Below are positions 1-8,324 of a stretch of 18,504 nucleotides of DNA, piece after piece. The translations under genes and the position numbers were made by a program. This DNA is from Acidobacteriota bacterium (lineage in GTDB: Bacteria > Acidobacteriota > Terriglobia > Terriglobales > Acidobacteriaceae): the NCBI GenBank assembly GCA_021793595.1, contig JAJYSL010000077.1, forward strand, positions 1 to 18,504. Reading direction: 5' to 3'. Numbering within the stretch: position 1 is the first letter of the stretch; each line of letters opens with the position of its first letter. The notes below the pieces were generated by a model, which saw only the letters and a program-made list of their open reading frames with translations, searched no databases and was not told the DNA's origin.

Positions 1-51
1 AATTGCAACGCACGAGATTGCTTTCGCGCTGCAGTAGCGGAGTCTCGACGA

Positions 52-723
52 ATGCGCGACATCGAACCCGAAGAATCCGATTGGGAAGACGACTACGATC
101 CGGAGCCGACCGGAGCCCGCAGAATCATGCGCCGGGCACTACGCGTCGTCGTCGCCCTCGCGCTTTTGGCTTGCTTTGCCTGGTTCTGGTGGTTGTTTAT
201 TGAAATACGGACAACCTCCTACACCATCCAGACCCTGCCCGCCGATGCCATCGCGGTGTTCGGCGCGGCGGAATACAACGGCCGCCCTTCGCCGGTTTTA
301 CGTGCTCGCCTGGACCATGCGCTGGATTTGTACCGGCGTGGATTAGCTCCTCTGCTGATTTCTCTTGGCGGCGGCGACGGAGCGCAATACGATCCGCAAA
401 TGAGCGAGGGTGCAGTGGGCCGCGATTTCTTTTTGACCCACGGTGTGCCCGATCGCAGTATCATCGCAGAAACCGCCAGCAGCAACACTGAGGAGTCGGT
501 CGACCGGTTGGCGGCGATTGCAAGAGAAAACCATCTGCGAACCATCCTGGTGGTCAGCGATGGAACCCACATGTTTCGCGTTCGCGAATTATGTCGAGCC
601 AAAGGGCTGCATGTCCTGCTTTCTCCGCGGGAGCCGGGCAAATCCGTCAGCCAGATCGATATCGTGGAGCGATATCTGCATGAGATGGCCAGCTACACGC
701 TTTGGCGACTGCATCTGCATTGA
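52..723 (+). CDS. YdcF/SanA-like DUF218 membrane protein
   Basis: This is a 223-residue protein of the DUF218 (YdcF/SanA) family, thought to act at the envelope; its biochemical activity is not settled. The first 20 residues are very acidic, a basic patch (RRIMRRALR, about 23-31) follows, and one membrane segment spans about 31-50, so the domain is anchored and probably faces outward. Family landmarks seen are the first strand AIAVFGAA (66-73), the GGG turn (106-108), SEG (118-120), the E-x-x-S-x-N-T-x-E segment (E140 to E147) and the VVSDGTHMFR strand (167-176), where family members usually have SxxxHxxR. The ATG at 52 has a GGAG ribosome site 9 nt upstream, supporting this start. The next gene begins 128 bp downstream. 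A role in envelope or polysaccharide homeostasis is a family-level guess only. Confidence 0.88.
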   Translation: MRDIEPEESDWEDDYDPEPTGARRIMRRALRVVVALALLACFAWFWWLFIEIRTTSYTIQTLPADAIAVFGAAEYNGRPSPVLRARLDHALDLYRRGLAPLLISLGGGDGAQYDPQMSEGAVGRDFFLTHGVPDRSIIAETASSNTEESVDRLAAIARENHLRTILVVSDGTHMFRVRELCRAKGLHVLLSPREPGKSVSQIDIVERYLHEMASYTLWRLHLH

Positions 724-815
724 CGTGTGAGGCGCGCAAAATTGCCCGCTTGACCGGTTCAGCGATACAGACCACGAAAGCTTGGAACCATCCCGCGAAA
801 ACATCGGCGCTGATT

Positions 816-821
816 TACAAT
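816..821 (+). promoter_or_regulatory. Possible -10 element (TACAAT) before the beta-propeller gene
   Basis: TACAAT matches five of six bases of the bacterial -10 consensus and lies about 30 nt before the ATG at 852, which would give a short leader. No good -35 hexamer is seen at the usual 16-18 bp distance, so the call is weak. Confidence 0.25.
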
Positions 822-851
822 CTTGACAGCTTCAATTGATTGTTGGAAACC

Positions 852-2294
852 ATGGGGTATTCACGAGTGTTGTCAGTTTTTGGGCGAAGAAGGCCCTGGA
901 AATTATTGGGATCGAGTCTGATATTCGCCTTCATGCTGGGCTGCGGAGATATTTACCGCCCTGTTGTCACGAGCATACCCCCGGTCGAGCCGTCGTCGCA
1001 GCCGACCAAGTACGCGATCATCACCTCCTGCGGCAACAACACTAACGTCTCGGCACCGACCATCGACCAGATTTGTTCGACGAGCACCGTGCCTGGATAT
1101 GGATCGCTGGTGGACTTCTCTGGGGATTCACTTGCGATTCGAGTGAATCTGGGGAACGGACCCCGCTGGGTGGGGCTGGCCCCCAACAGCAACGGCAGCG
1201 GCGGAATCGTCTACAACACCAATGACGATGGAACGGTGACCAACTTCAGCATCTCGACTACCGTGGAAAGCCACCAGGTCTATTCCAGCACTCTGCTTGC
1301 CGATGCGGATCCGAGCACGCTGCTGTCGACCCGGAATTATCTGTATGTCTCGCAGACCGGCCGCGGCTCGGTCGAAGTGATGAAGACGGCGAATGGCGCG
1401 ACTTCGCCCGCTGGCTTTCTTGAAATTCCTCTAAAGGATCCGAGAAACCCCGCTGTGAAGCAGTATCCCGCCAACCTTGTCGGCAACCGAACCGCGCAAC
1501 GCATCTACGCCATCAGCTATGCGGACGCGGGACTTCCTACGCCCAGCTGTCCGGCCTCCAATTCTCCCGGTATTGCTACCGGAATTGAAACCACGACCAA
1601 CACGCCATCTTCCAACTTGCAGCTCGGCATTTGTCCGGTCTATGGCGTGATGAGTTATGACAACCGTCGCACCTTCATCCTGAACCAAGGCAGCGGTACG
1701 GTGTCAGTGATCGATAGCCAGCAGAACCAGATCGACACCAGCGCCAATCTTCTGGCTAACCAACCCGGCGTGACGCCGGGTCAGATCGCTCTTCCGACGG
1801 GTTCCGGACCGGTCTGGGCGGACATCTACAATACCGGAGCGATTCTTGCAGTTGCGAGCGTCGGTTCCAACACTCTGACCCTGATCAACATCAGCGAAGA
1901 TGTCTACGGCAACGACAGCCCCAACTTCGGTCAGATCATCGCCACCGTGCCCGTGGGTAAAAGCCCTTCGTCCGTCTCGGTACTGCAGGATGGAACTCGC
2001 GCCTACGTGGCCAATCGCGGAGATGGAACCGTCAGCGTTGTCAGCCTGACCAGCAATACCGTCACCAAGACCATTCCATTGCCACAGGAACCATGCTCGG
2101 CAGGCGCTCCGAATGTTCTTTGCACTATTCATCCCATGTCGATTGGCGCCACCACCGGAACTCCTACCGGCAAGGTCTACGTTGTGTCCCCGGACACGAA
2201 TATGCTGACCATCATTCAAACGATAGATGACACCATCGATACAACGTTGCCGCTGACAGGAAACGGTATCCAAGTCTACCTTACCGGGCCCTGA
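852..2294 (+). CDS. YVTN-type beta-propeller lipoprotein
   Basis: This 480-residue secreted protein is built from repeated beta-propeller blades of the YVTN/YncE type. The N-terminus has a basic stretch (GRRRPWK), a hydrophobic helix and a lipobox-like MLGC with Cys31, so it is probably a lipoprotein. Blade repeats of the form 'x-Y/F-V/I-x-N-x-G-x-G-T-V-S-V-I/V' are clear at about 273-286 (ending GSGTVSVID) and 383-397 (RAYVANRGDGTVSVV), with degenerate copies near 163-176, 331-345 and 442-455. An in-frame TTG lies at 840, but the ATG at 852 gives a more compact signal peptide and follows a GGAAA stretch, so I chose it. Such propellers usually act as binding scaffolds outside the cytoplasm; no substrate can be deduced. 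tlyA starts 61 bp downstream. Confidence 0.85.
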   Translation: MGYSRVLSVFGRRRPWKLLGSSLIFAFMLGCGDIYRPVVTSIPPVEPSSQPTKYAIITSCGNNTNVSAPTIDQICSTSTVPGYGSLVDFSGDSLAIRVNLGNGPRWVGLAPNSNGSGGIVYNTNDDGTVTNFSISTTVESHQVYSSTLLADADPSTLLSTRNYLYVSQTGRGSVEVMKTANGATSPAGFLEIPLKDPRNPAVKQYPANLVGNRTAQRIYAISYADAGLPTPSCPASNSPGIATGIETTTNTPSSNLQLGICPVYGVMSYDNRRTFILNQGSGTVSVIDSQQNQIDTSANLLANQPGVTPGQIALPTGSGPVWADIYNTGAILAVASVGSNTLTLINISEDVYGNDSPNFGQIIATVPVGKSPSSVSVLQDGTRAYVANRGDGTVSVVSLTSNTVTKTIPLPQEPCSAGAPNVLCTIHPMSIGATTGTPTGKVYVVSPDTNMLTIIQTIDDTIDTTLPLTGNGIQVYLTGP

Positions 2295-2355
2295 CCCTGG
2301 CGACATGCAAGCTGGCAAGAACCGTGAACAATCGGCTCGACGGATCGGTGCATGC

Positions 2356-3102
2356 ATGAAGCTTCGTCTGGATAAGCGGGTGGTTGACCAGGGCCTCGCC
2401 GCATCCCGAACCCGCGCGCAGCAGCGCATCTCTGCGGGACAGATAGCGGTGGACGGTTCCGTTGTCACCAAGGCCGGTTTCCTGGTCGACACTCAACAGT
2501 TGATCCATGCAATCGAGCAAGACAATCCATACGTCAGCCGCGGGGGGCTGAAGCTGGCGGCGGCGCTCGATGCCTGGAAGATCGATATTGCCGGTCGCGC
2601 CTGTCTGGACATCGGCATCTCGACGGGTGGATTCAGCGATTGCATGTTGCAGCGCGGCGCGGTCAGCGTCATCGGCGTCGACTGCGGCCACGGTCAGGTG
2701 GCGGAGAAGTTGCGTTCGGATTCGCGCCTGTTGCTGCTGGAACATACCAATGCACGACATCTCACTGCCGACAGGCTGCCGCCCGGGATTGGATTCTTCA
2801 CCGTGGACGTCTCGTTCATTGCGGCCTCGTTGGTTCTGCCTGCGGTCATTGCTGCTGCATTTTCGTCGAGGACAGATGGCTCCCTCCATGAAGCGGTCAT
2901 CCTGGTCAAGCCACAATTCGAGGCAGGCAAGGAATTTGTCGGCAAGCACGGCATCGTTCACGGTTCCGCTGCGTATCAGCGCGCCATCGACCGAGTCATG
3001 CAGACCCTGGACACTCATAGCGCGCTGGAGACGCGGGTTATGGATTCGCCCATTCCAGGTGGAGATGGAAATCGTGAGTTTCTGATATACGCTCGGTTTT
3101 GA
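2356..3102 (+). CDS. tlyA: TlyA family rRNA 2'-O-methyltransferase (hemolysin-like)
   Basis: TlyA proteins 2'-O-methylate cytidines in rRNA using S-adenosylmethionine; some relatives were named hemolysins. This 248-residue product has an S4 RNA-binding domain (about 1-60, opening MKLRLDKRVVDQGLAASRTR) and then an FtsJ-like Rossmann methyltransferase. SAM motif I is DIGISTGGFSDC (85-96), and DVSFI (151-155) and LVKPQFEAGK (184-192 region) are characteristic of TlyA. The K-D-K-E catalytic tetrad appears intact as K66 (SRGGLK), D151, K185 and E241 (GNREF). An earlier in-frame ATG at 2305 would add 17 residues unlike the family, so the start at 2356 is preferred. The stop overlaps the ribosome-binding region of nadK. 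In Mycobacterium tuberculosis tlyA also precedes an NAD kinase gene. Confidence 0.93.
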   Translation: MKLRLDKRVVDQGLAASRTRAQQRISAGQIAVDGSVVTKAGFLVDTQQLIHAIEQDNPYVSRGGLKLAAALDAWKIDIAGRACLDIGISTGGFSDCMLQRGAVSVIGVDCGHGQVAEKLRSDSRLLLLEHTNARHLTADRLPPGIGFFTVDVSFIAASLVLPAVIAAAFSSRTDGSLHEAVILVKPQFEAGKEFVGKHGIVHGSAAYQRAIDRVMQTLDTHSALETRVMDSPIPGGDGNREFLIYARF

Positions 3103-3114
3103 GGGAGAGAACGC

Positions 3115-3972
3115 ATGCGATCGATCGCAATCATCTGCAAGCCGCAAAAACCGGAGCTGGCAACGATCCTGCCAGAACTGATGGTTTGGCTGAAGCAGCA
3201 CGACTATGCTGCTGTACTGGACCCGATGAGCGCGGCCTACTTGGGGTCAGCCGACATGGTTCCTCGACACCTGATGCACCAGCGTCGGCCGGAGTTGGTC
3301 ATTGTTCTGGGTGGCGATGGCACGTTATTGGCCGCGGCCCGAGCCTTCGCACGCACCCAGACGCCGATTCTCAGCGTCAACCTGGGCTCCCTTGGATTTC
3401 TGGCGGAAGTGCCGCTCAGGGAACTGTTCACTACGCTCGAGAGCTGGCAGCAGAACGGCTGCATCATCGATGAACGCACAATGCTACATGCGGAGGTTCA
3501 GCGCGCCGGCCTGGTGCATCATGAGTTCGAAGCGCTGAACGATGTGGTCATCACCAAGGGCACTATTGCTCGTATGGTCAGCATCCTGGTCAAGGCCGGC
3601 GACCAGACCGTTGCCCGGTTTAGTGCGGATGGAGTCATCGTCGCGACCCCCACTGGCTCGACCGCCTACAACCTGGCCGCCAATGGGCCCATTCTTGCGC
3701 CCGATATCGATGCCATGATCATCACCGCCGTCTGTCCGCACCAACTGACGGTGCGGCCGCTGGTGGTGCGCGGCGACGCGAAACTCACCCTCACCATCGA
3801 AGGCATTCCAGAACAGATTTATCTGACGGTCGATGGCCAGGAAGCTGTGGAATTGCGACTGGGCGACGAGCTGCATTGTTGCCGGTCCCGCTACACGATC
3901 CGCCTGATTCGCAGAAGCGGCAACAGCTTCTTCGATGTGCTGCGGGCCAAGTTGAAGTGGGGCGAGCGATAG
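3115..3972 (+). CDS. nadK: NAD kinase
   Basis: NAD kinase phosphorylates NAD at the adenosine 2'-OH with ATP or polyphosphate to make NADP in the cytoplasm. The 285-residue product has the usual length. Hallmarks are GGDGT (66-70, catalytic D68), the LGSLGFL segment (90-96), the NDVVI NAD-binding stretch (N142-D143), the glycine-rich TPTGSTAY loop (178-185) and DGQ (240-242). The ATG at 3115 follows a strong AGGGAG ribosome site that overlaps the tlyA stop, so the two genes are probably translated from one message. A convergent lipoprotein gene ends 35 bp downstream. A second NAD gene, nadE, lies about 10 kb to the right in a different unit. Confidence 0.96.
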   Translation: MRSIAIICKPQKPELATILPELMVWLKQHDYAAVLDPMSAAYLGSADMVPRHLMHQRRPELVIVLGGDGTLLAAARAFARTQTPILSVNLGSLGFLAEVPLRELFTTLESWQQNGCIIDERTMLHAEVQRAGLVHHEFEALNDVVITKGTIARMVSILVKAGDQTVARFSADGVIVATPTGSTAYNLAANGPILAPDIDAMIITAVCPHQLTVRPLVVRGDAKLTLTIEGIPEQIYLTVDGQEAVELRLGDELHCCRSRYTIRLIRRSGNSFFDVLRAKLKWGER

Positions 3973-3978
3973 TTCGCT

Positions 3979-4003
3979 TGCGGGGCGGTATGTAAACCTC
4001 GCA
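3979..4003. terminator. Small hairpin between convergent genes (possible terminator)
   Basis: TGCGGGG (3979-3985) can pair with CCTCGCA (3997-4003) through seven pairs including one G-U, with an 11-nt loop. It fills the short gap between nadK and the oppositely oriented lipoprotein gene. No T-run follows on either strand, so it is only a candidate bidirectional terminator. Confidence 0.3.
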
Positions 4004-4007
4004 GCCC

Positions 4008-4583
4008 TCACTTCGATAATTCGTCGACCAGGATACTTGCTTTATTCGCCAGCGTCTGCGCACCCACCACATCATTCATGCTTAACGCCTGGCGGGCTTG
4101 CGACAGGAAAGAAGCCACCTGGGCGACGGCGTTTTTGTGTTCCGTTTGTTGCTTCGTCGACAACTTCTTCAGCTTGTTCTCTGTGGCGTCGATCAGGTGC
4201 TGCGTCTGCGCCACCTCGGAGCGACTGGCCGTCGTGTCGTCTGCCGACAGCTGGCCGATAATCGTAGTCGCAGGGGTGGCCGCGGGGGTGGGCGTTTCTG
4301 TCGCTTCACCCTCCGGCTTGGCTTTGGCGGGTGTGCGATGGCGGCGGATCTTAACCGCATGCTTCTTGGGCGGAGGTGCCTCTACGGGCGGTGGAGCCGG
4401 CGGTGCCGTCGTGGCTCCGGCGAGGATTACTGTTTCCAGGGTGAGCGGTGGCAAGGTTGGTGGCGCAGTGATTACCGGAGCCTGGGCTTGCGGTGGCGGC
4501 AGCGCTTGCTGCACCTTGCGATGGCAGCCAGCAATCAAAAACGTAAGCAGGAATGAAACAAAAAATAAGCGCCAGTACCGCAT
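4008..4583 (-). CDS. Small proline-rich lipoprotein with C-terminal helical region
   Basis: I do not recognise a named family. The 191-residue product starts with a short signal peptide and a perfect lipobox LIAGC (Cys20), so it should be a lipid-anchored envelope protein. A Pro/Ala-rich spacer follows (about 25-75, with PPPQAQAP and APPAPPPVEAPPPKK), then a basic patch (KKHAVKIRRHR), a Thr/Ala linker, and a charged helical C-terminus of about 60 residues ending in ANKASILVDELSK, probably a coiled coil or helical hairpin. A TTG at 4613 extends the frame, but the ATG at 4583 has an AGGGG site 4 nt upstream and gives the compact signal peptide. It follows the histidine kinase gene by 71 bp on the same strand, so it is plausibly the last gene of that operon and could be an envelope accessory or sensor partner; that role is inference. 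Confidence 0.75.
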   Translation of the reverse strand: MRYWRLFFVSFLLTFLIAGCHRKVQQALPPPQAQAPVITAPPTLPPLTLETVILAGATTAPPAPPPVEAPPPKKHAVKIRRHRTPAKAKPEGEATETPTPAATPATTIIGQLSADDTTASRSEVAQTQHLIDATENKLKKLSTKQQTEHKNAVAQVASFLSQARQALSMNDVVGAQTLANKASILVDELSK

Positions 4584-4654
4584 TTTGCCCCTGCATTTCT
4601 TCGACGGGCCCAAATTTCACTCCGGCGTCGATATCCTGCGATTCGCTCGTAGAC

Positions 4655-6547
4655 CTAGCCGGCACTTGTGCTAAGAATCGTACTTGGTTCCGGCAGGGAA
4701 GTCACTGGAAGCCGGAGGGTGAATTGCGTGCCAACATCCACCTCAGATTCTACTTGAACCGAACCGTTATGGAGTTGCAGTATACGATAGGTCATCGCCA
4801 GTCCAATCCCGGTTCCATCCCGCTTGGTCGTGAAGTAGAGATTGAAGATGCGGCTGAGGATTTCGCGAGGAATGCCACATCCCTGATCCCGGATTCGCAG
4901 GCTGGCCTCGTGCCCATGCTGCCGCAGCTCTACGTGCAGTTCTCCGCCATCTGCCATGGACTGCGCTCCATTCAGCAACACATTCAACAGCGCCTGCTGA
5001 ATCATATCGGCATCCACTCGAACATGGACAGGGGAAACGGGCATAACGCTCACCACTTTGACGGAGCGTTGTCCCAAATCGGGCTCCGCCAAGGTCAGTA
5101 CGGTAGTAACAATCGAACGCAGATCGTACACGGCAAGATCGAGTTCCACGGGTCGGGAAAAATCAATCAAGGTCTGCACCACGCGGTCGAGACGGCGAAT
5201 TTCATTGTGAATCACGTCGACGTGCCGCTCAGCGCTGCTGTCGTTTCGAGCCAGCTTTTCGCGCAGCAACTCCAGATGCACAACGATCGCATTGATGGGA
5301 TTTTTCACCTCGTGACCTACGCCGGAGGTCAGCCTTCCCAGGTCCGCCAGACGTCGTGATACTTCCAGTTCGTTCTCAATTTTCCGCATGGATTCGGTGT
5401 CGTGCAGCGTCAACAAGGCTCCCAGCGTATCGGCAGGAGTCGTCGGGTCTTCACTATGAATAAAGTCAAGCGAAACCTGAATGCGGCGTCCTGTTTCCGT
5501 AATCACTTCTTCCTGCATCAACGTCACTCGCGCATTGAACGCGCGGCGCACCACCTGGCCCAGCATGGATTGTCGATCGAAAATGTCGTGCAACTCGACG
5601 CCAAGCATCTGCTGCCGCGTCATCCCCAGAAAATGCTCCACAGAATCGCTGACCATGACAGCACGCGCATCCTGGGTGAACAGCATCACGCCGTCCTGCA
5701 GGTTCTCCAGCACCTGGTCCAGGTTTTCTTTCAGAGCCGTAAAGACTTCCTCAACGCTGCGCATCCGCTGCCCGATGCGTTCAATCTTGCTGGAGACGCG
5801 AGAGATTTCGTCCGACTTCGCCAACAGCAATTGAGGTTCTGAGAGCGGCTGCGGCTCCGCCAGCATAAATTGATCGAGGCGATCGCTGATTACCTGCAGG
5901 GGATGCAGTGCCATGTTGGAGAGCAACGCCGCCAGCACGATGGTCAGCAGCACAGAAAGAACGACAATCACAAATTCCGCGCGCAACCACGGAGCCAGTC
6001 GACTGCGAAGAAATGTTGTGCGGACACCCACACGAACCGTCAAAAAGGGAGCGTGATTCCGGTCGAGGCGGGCATCGACCGCATAGACGGCGGGCGGCCC
6101 AAAGACGACGCGAAATTTTTGCCACGCAGTTTGTTGTTGCAACGAGATGAAACTTGGCTGGTGCGCCATGGTATGACCCTGGTACAGCGGGTCCGTGCTG
6201 AGCAGAATTTTTCCGTCGCTGCCGGCGATATTGATGTCGTAAATGGTCGGCTCGTACCGGATGAACGAGGACAACATCAGATGCAGCGCGGAATCCTGTT
6301 GCAAGGCACGCGCGACGGCGTCGTTGAGCGCGTTCGGATCGTTGGGAGCCAACGTGACGTGCGCCATGCCATGCTCAATCGCCGCTCGCGCCGCCAGCAT
6401 CACCTGCAACGCTGCGATGTCCGTATGCCGATAGCTCTGCTGGATTCGTTCTGAGAGCAATTGCGACAGGTACAGGGCGGACAGCCCGATCACCATGGCG
6501 GAGACCATCACGGTGATTGCCAATACGAGCTTGAGGCGGATTCTCAT
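4655..6547 (-). CDS. Membrane sensor histidine kinase (NtrB-like)
   Basis: This 630-residue kinase would sense an envelope or extracellular signal and phosphorylate the adjacent NtrC-type regulator. Order of parts: TM1 (about 7-29), an extracytoplasmic domain of about 160 residues (30-190), TM2 (191-213), a HAMP-like linker (214-270), a PAS-like domain (about 272-385), HisKA and HATPase_c. The H-box GHEVKNP carries the phospho-acceptor His412. The catalytic domain has the N-box (N522, N525), G1 box DQGCGIP (554-560), F-box around F572 and G2 box DGTGIGLAM (577-585). No receiver domain is fused. The ATG at 6547 is the natural start, directly before TM1, although no good ribosome site precedes it. 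It lies 222 bp downstream of the regulator gene, and that gap holds a large palindrome that could affect its expression. Confidence 0.93.
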   Translation of the reverse strand: MRIRLKLVLAITVMVSAMVIGLSALYLSQLLSERIQQSYRHTDIAALQVMLAARAAIEHGMAHVTLAPNDPNALNDAVARALQQDSALHLMLSSFIRYEPTIYDINIAGSDGKILLSTDPLYQGHTMAHQPSFISLQQQTAWQKFRVVFGPPAVYAVDARLDRNHAPFLTVRVGVRTTFLRSRLAPWLRAEFVIVVLSVLLTIVLAALLSNMALHPLQVISDRLDQFMLAEPQPLSEPQLLLAKSDEISRVSSKIERIGQRMRSVEEVFTALKENLDQVLENLQDGVMLFTQDARAVMVSDSVEHFLGMTRQQMLGVELHDIFDRQSMLGQVVRRAFNARVTLMQEEVITETGRRIQVSLDFIHSEDPTTPADTLGALLTLHDTESMRKIENELEVSRRLADLGRLTSGVGHEVKNPINAIVVHLELLREKLARNDSSAERHVDVIHNEIRRLDRVVQTLIDFSRPVELDLAVYDLRSIVTTVLTLAEPDLGQRSVKVVSVMPVSPVHVRVDADMIQQALLNVLLNGAQSMADGGELHVELRQHGHEASLRIRDQGCGIPREILSRIFNLYFTTKRDGTGIGLAMTYRILQLHNGSVQVESEVDVGTQFTLRLPVTSLPEPSTILSTSAG

Positions 6548-6660
6548 GGCGGCTGCTGGATTGGTTCCCTGGGGTGGGTCGCAAATTCACCCGGCGCTCA
6601 GTCTTGTCGAGAAATTACACCGATCCCCGATGGACGCGTTCCCGCAGTCCTCCTGGGATC

Positions 6661-6771
6661 AGAGCATTTTCCCTTTTTCTGTGAATCCTCGAAGTTCAGC
6701 TATTTGCAGCTCGCCGCGGCGAACTGCGCAAATAGCGTCGCCTCGGTCTATAACCAAAAGGAAAATGCTCT
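6661..6771. repeat. 111-bp nested palindromic element between regulator and kinase genes
   Basis: The outer arms are an exact 12-bp inverted repeat, AGAGCATTTTCC (6661-6672) and GGAAAATGCTCT (6760-6771), extended by four T:A pairs after a one-base bulge. Inside lies a second exact inverted repeat, GCTATTTGC (6699-6707) and GCAAATAGC (6728-6736), around a perfect 12-bp palindrome TCGCCGCGGCGA (6711-6722). The right end supplies two of the three bases of the regulator's stop codon (6770-6772). This looks like a REP/MITE-type mobile palindrome or a strong intercistronic hairpin. No clear target-site duplication is visible. Confidence 0.7.
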
Positions 6772-8146
6772 AGTCGCTGCTCTCCGCCGAACTTCCGTAT
6801 TCCTTCAGTTTATTGTGCAGCGTTTTCAGGCTGATTCCAAGAATTTCCGCGGCCCGCGTCTTGTTATTTCCCGTTGACTCCAAGGTGCGCAGAATCAGTC
6901 GTTTTTCCGCTTCGTCCACCGTGGTTCCGACGGGCATCTGCACCTGGTCGGCGTCGACGACGGTGGAAACATGCGCCGTGCCGAAACCCGGCGGCAAATG
7001 CTGGTGGCTCAGAACGCCACTGCCGCACAGCACCACCGCACGCTCCAGTATGTTGCGGAGTTCTCGAACATTTCCCGGCCAGTCGTACGACTCGAATTCG
7101 CGCAGTAGGTCGGGCTCGATGCCGGTCACCTGGCAGCCGTGGCGTTCATTCATGGAACGAATCAGGGAATCTGCAATTAGCGGAATATCTTCCCGATGGC
7201 CGCGAAGCGGCGGCATTTCAATATTGAAGACATTCAATCGATAGAACAGGTCGTTGCGCAAATGACCGTCCGCGATTGCGGTTGCGGGGTCCTTATTGGT
7301 GGCTGCCAGCACCCGGACATTGATCTGCGTTTCCACCTTGCTGCCTAAACGCCGCAGCGTGCGATCCTCCAAAACGCGCAGCAGCTTGGCCTGGGTAGCG
7401 ATGGGCATTTCGCCAATCTCGTCCAACAACAGGGTGCCTTCTTCCGCCAGCTCAAAACAGCCAGCGCGACGTTCCACAGCTCCTGTGAATGCACCCCGTT
7501 CATGCCCGAAGATTTCGCTCTCAATCAACGTTTCCGGAATGGCGGCGCAATTCACCGCAATGAAAGGCTTGCTGCTGCGACCGCTCAGTTCGTGCAGCGT
7601 CCGCGCCACAACTTCTTTGCCGGTACCGCTCTCTCCGGTGATCAGGACGGAAACATTATTGGGCGCAATCCGTTCAATCAAGCGAAAAATGTTCTGCATG
7701 GGAGCGGATTTTCCGACCAGAGAGCCGAGAACCCCGGTTTCCTCCACCTTGCGGCGAACGCTCTCGATTTCCCGCTCTGCCTGTTGCTGCGAACCAGCGC
7801 TGGCCAGCAGCCGTTTCAGTCGAATCGGGTCGACCGGTTTCTGGATATAGTCGAATGCGCCCATTTTCATCGATTCCACGGCGCTTTCGATGCTGCCCTG
7901 CGCGGTCAGCATAATGACAGCCAGCTTGTCCTGCAGCTTGATCAGATGGGACAGCAAAGTCAGCCCATCCATACGCGGCATCTTCAAATCGGAAACCAGA
8001 ATCGTGGGGTGCCAGTCCTGGATACGTTCCAAGGCCTCGACTCCGTCTTCCGCCACTTCCGTGGCATATCCCCAACCTGAAATCAGTTCCGCTAATCCCA
8101 TGCGGGCATTGGGTTCATCTTCGACAATTAATACTCTTTGACTCAT
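6770..8146 (-). CDS. NtrC-family sigma-54-dependent response regulator
   Basis: This 458-residue protein activates sigma-54 promoters when phosphorylated. The receiver domain (1-115) has acidic residues D10 and E11, phospho-acceptor D53, T81 and K103. The AAA+ domain (about 144-370) has Walker A GESGTGKE (171-178), the sigma-54-contacting GAFTGA loop (218-223) and Walker B LLLDEIGE (239-246). A Fis-type helix-turn-helix closes the protein (about 428-451, NKTRAAEILGISLKTLHNKL). All key motifs are intact. The frame extends to ATGs at 8212 and 8221, but the start at 8146 puts MSQRVLIVEDE at the N-terminus, as in the family. It heads a minus-strand cluster with the sensor kinase. I found no clear sigma-54 promoter in the window, so its targets are unknown. 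Confidence 0.95.
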   Translation of the reverse strand: MSQRVLIVEDEPNARMGLAELISGWGYATEVAEDGVEALERIQDWHPTILVSDLKMPRMDGLTLLSHLIKLQDKLAVIMLTAQGSIESAVESMKMGAFDYIQKPVDPIRLKRLLASAGSQQQAEREIESVRRKVEETGVLGSLVGKSAPMQNIFRLIERIAPNNVSVLITGESGTGKEVVARTLHELSGRSSKPFIAVNCAAIPETLIESEIFGHERGAFTGAVERRAGCFELAEEGTLLLDEIGEMPIATQAKLLRVLEDRTLRRLGSKVETQINVRVLAATNKDPATAIADGHLRNDLFYRLNVFNIEMPPLRGHREDIPLIADSLIRSMNERHGCQVTGIEPDLLREFESYDWPGNVRELRNILERAVVLCGSGVLSHQHLPPGFGTAHVSTVVDADQVQMPVGTTVDEAEKRLILRTLESTGNNKTRAAEILGISLKTLHNKLKEYGSSAESSD

Positions 8147-8208
8147 AAAGTTTGGTGTTTTCTCCGGGCGCCGAAAAAGTGGGCGAACTGTTTCTCCAGC
8201 AAGTGATC

Positions 8209-8242
8209 CCATGGTGCCCATCCTGTCCTGTTTGTACCATGG
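8209..8242. promoter_or_regulatory. Inverted repeat in the divergent regulator/rhodanese intergenic region
   Basis: CCATGGT (8209-8215) and ACCATGG (8236-8242) form an exact 7-bp inverted repeat with 27-bp centre spacing, in the 178-bp gap between the divergent regulator and rhodanese starts. It could be an operator for either gene. There is no direct evidence of binding, and the short arms could arise by chance. Confidence 0.25.
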
Positions 8243-8324
8243 AGCCCGGTTTGTCGCTTGCCGCCCCGATCCCCCCGGCGTTGCGCCCCCGGAACCAGTC
8301 TCTCCATGTATTCTGAAGTCTCAT

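Noticed and set aside
1..37. Possible C-terminal tail of an upstream gene ending at TAG 35-37
   Set aside because: Only 11 codons are visible and nothing in them identifies a protein, so it cannot be told from chance.
5870..6454. Plus-strand open frames of 194 residues and others opposite the histidine kinase
   Set aside because: They are antisense to a gene with full kinase motifs, and their sequences are rich in Arg, Gln and His with no recognisable domain.
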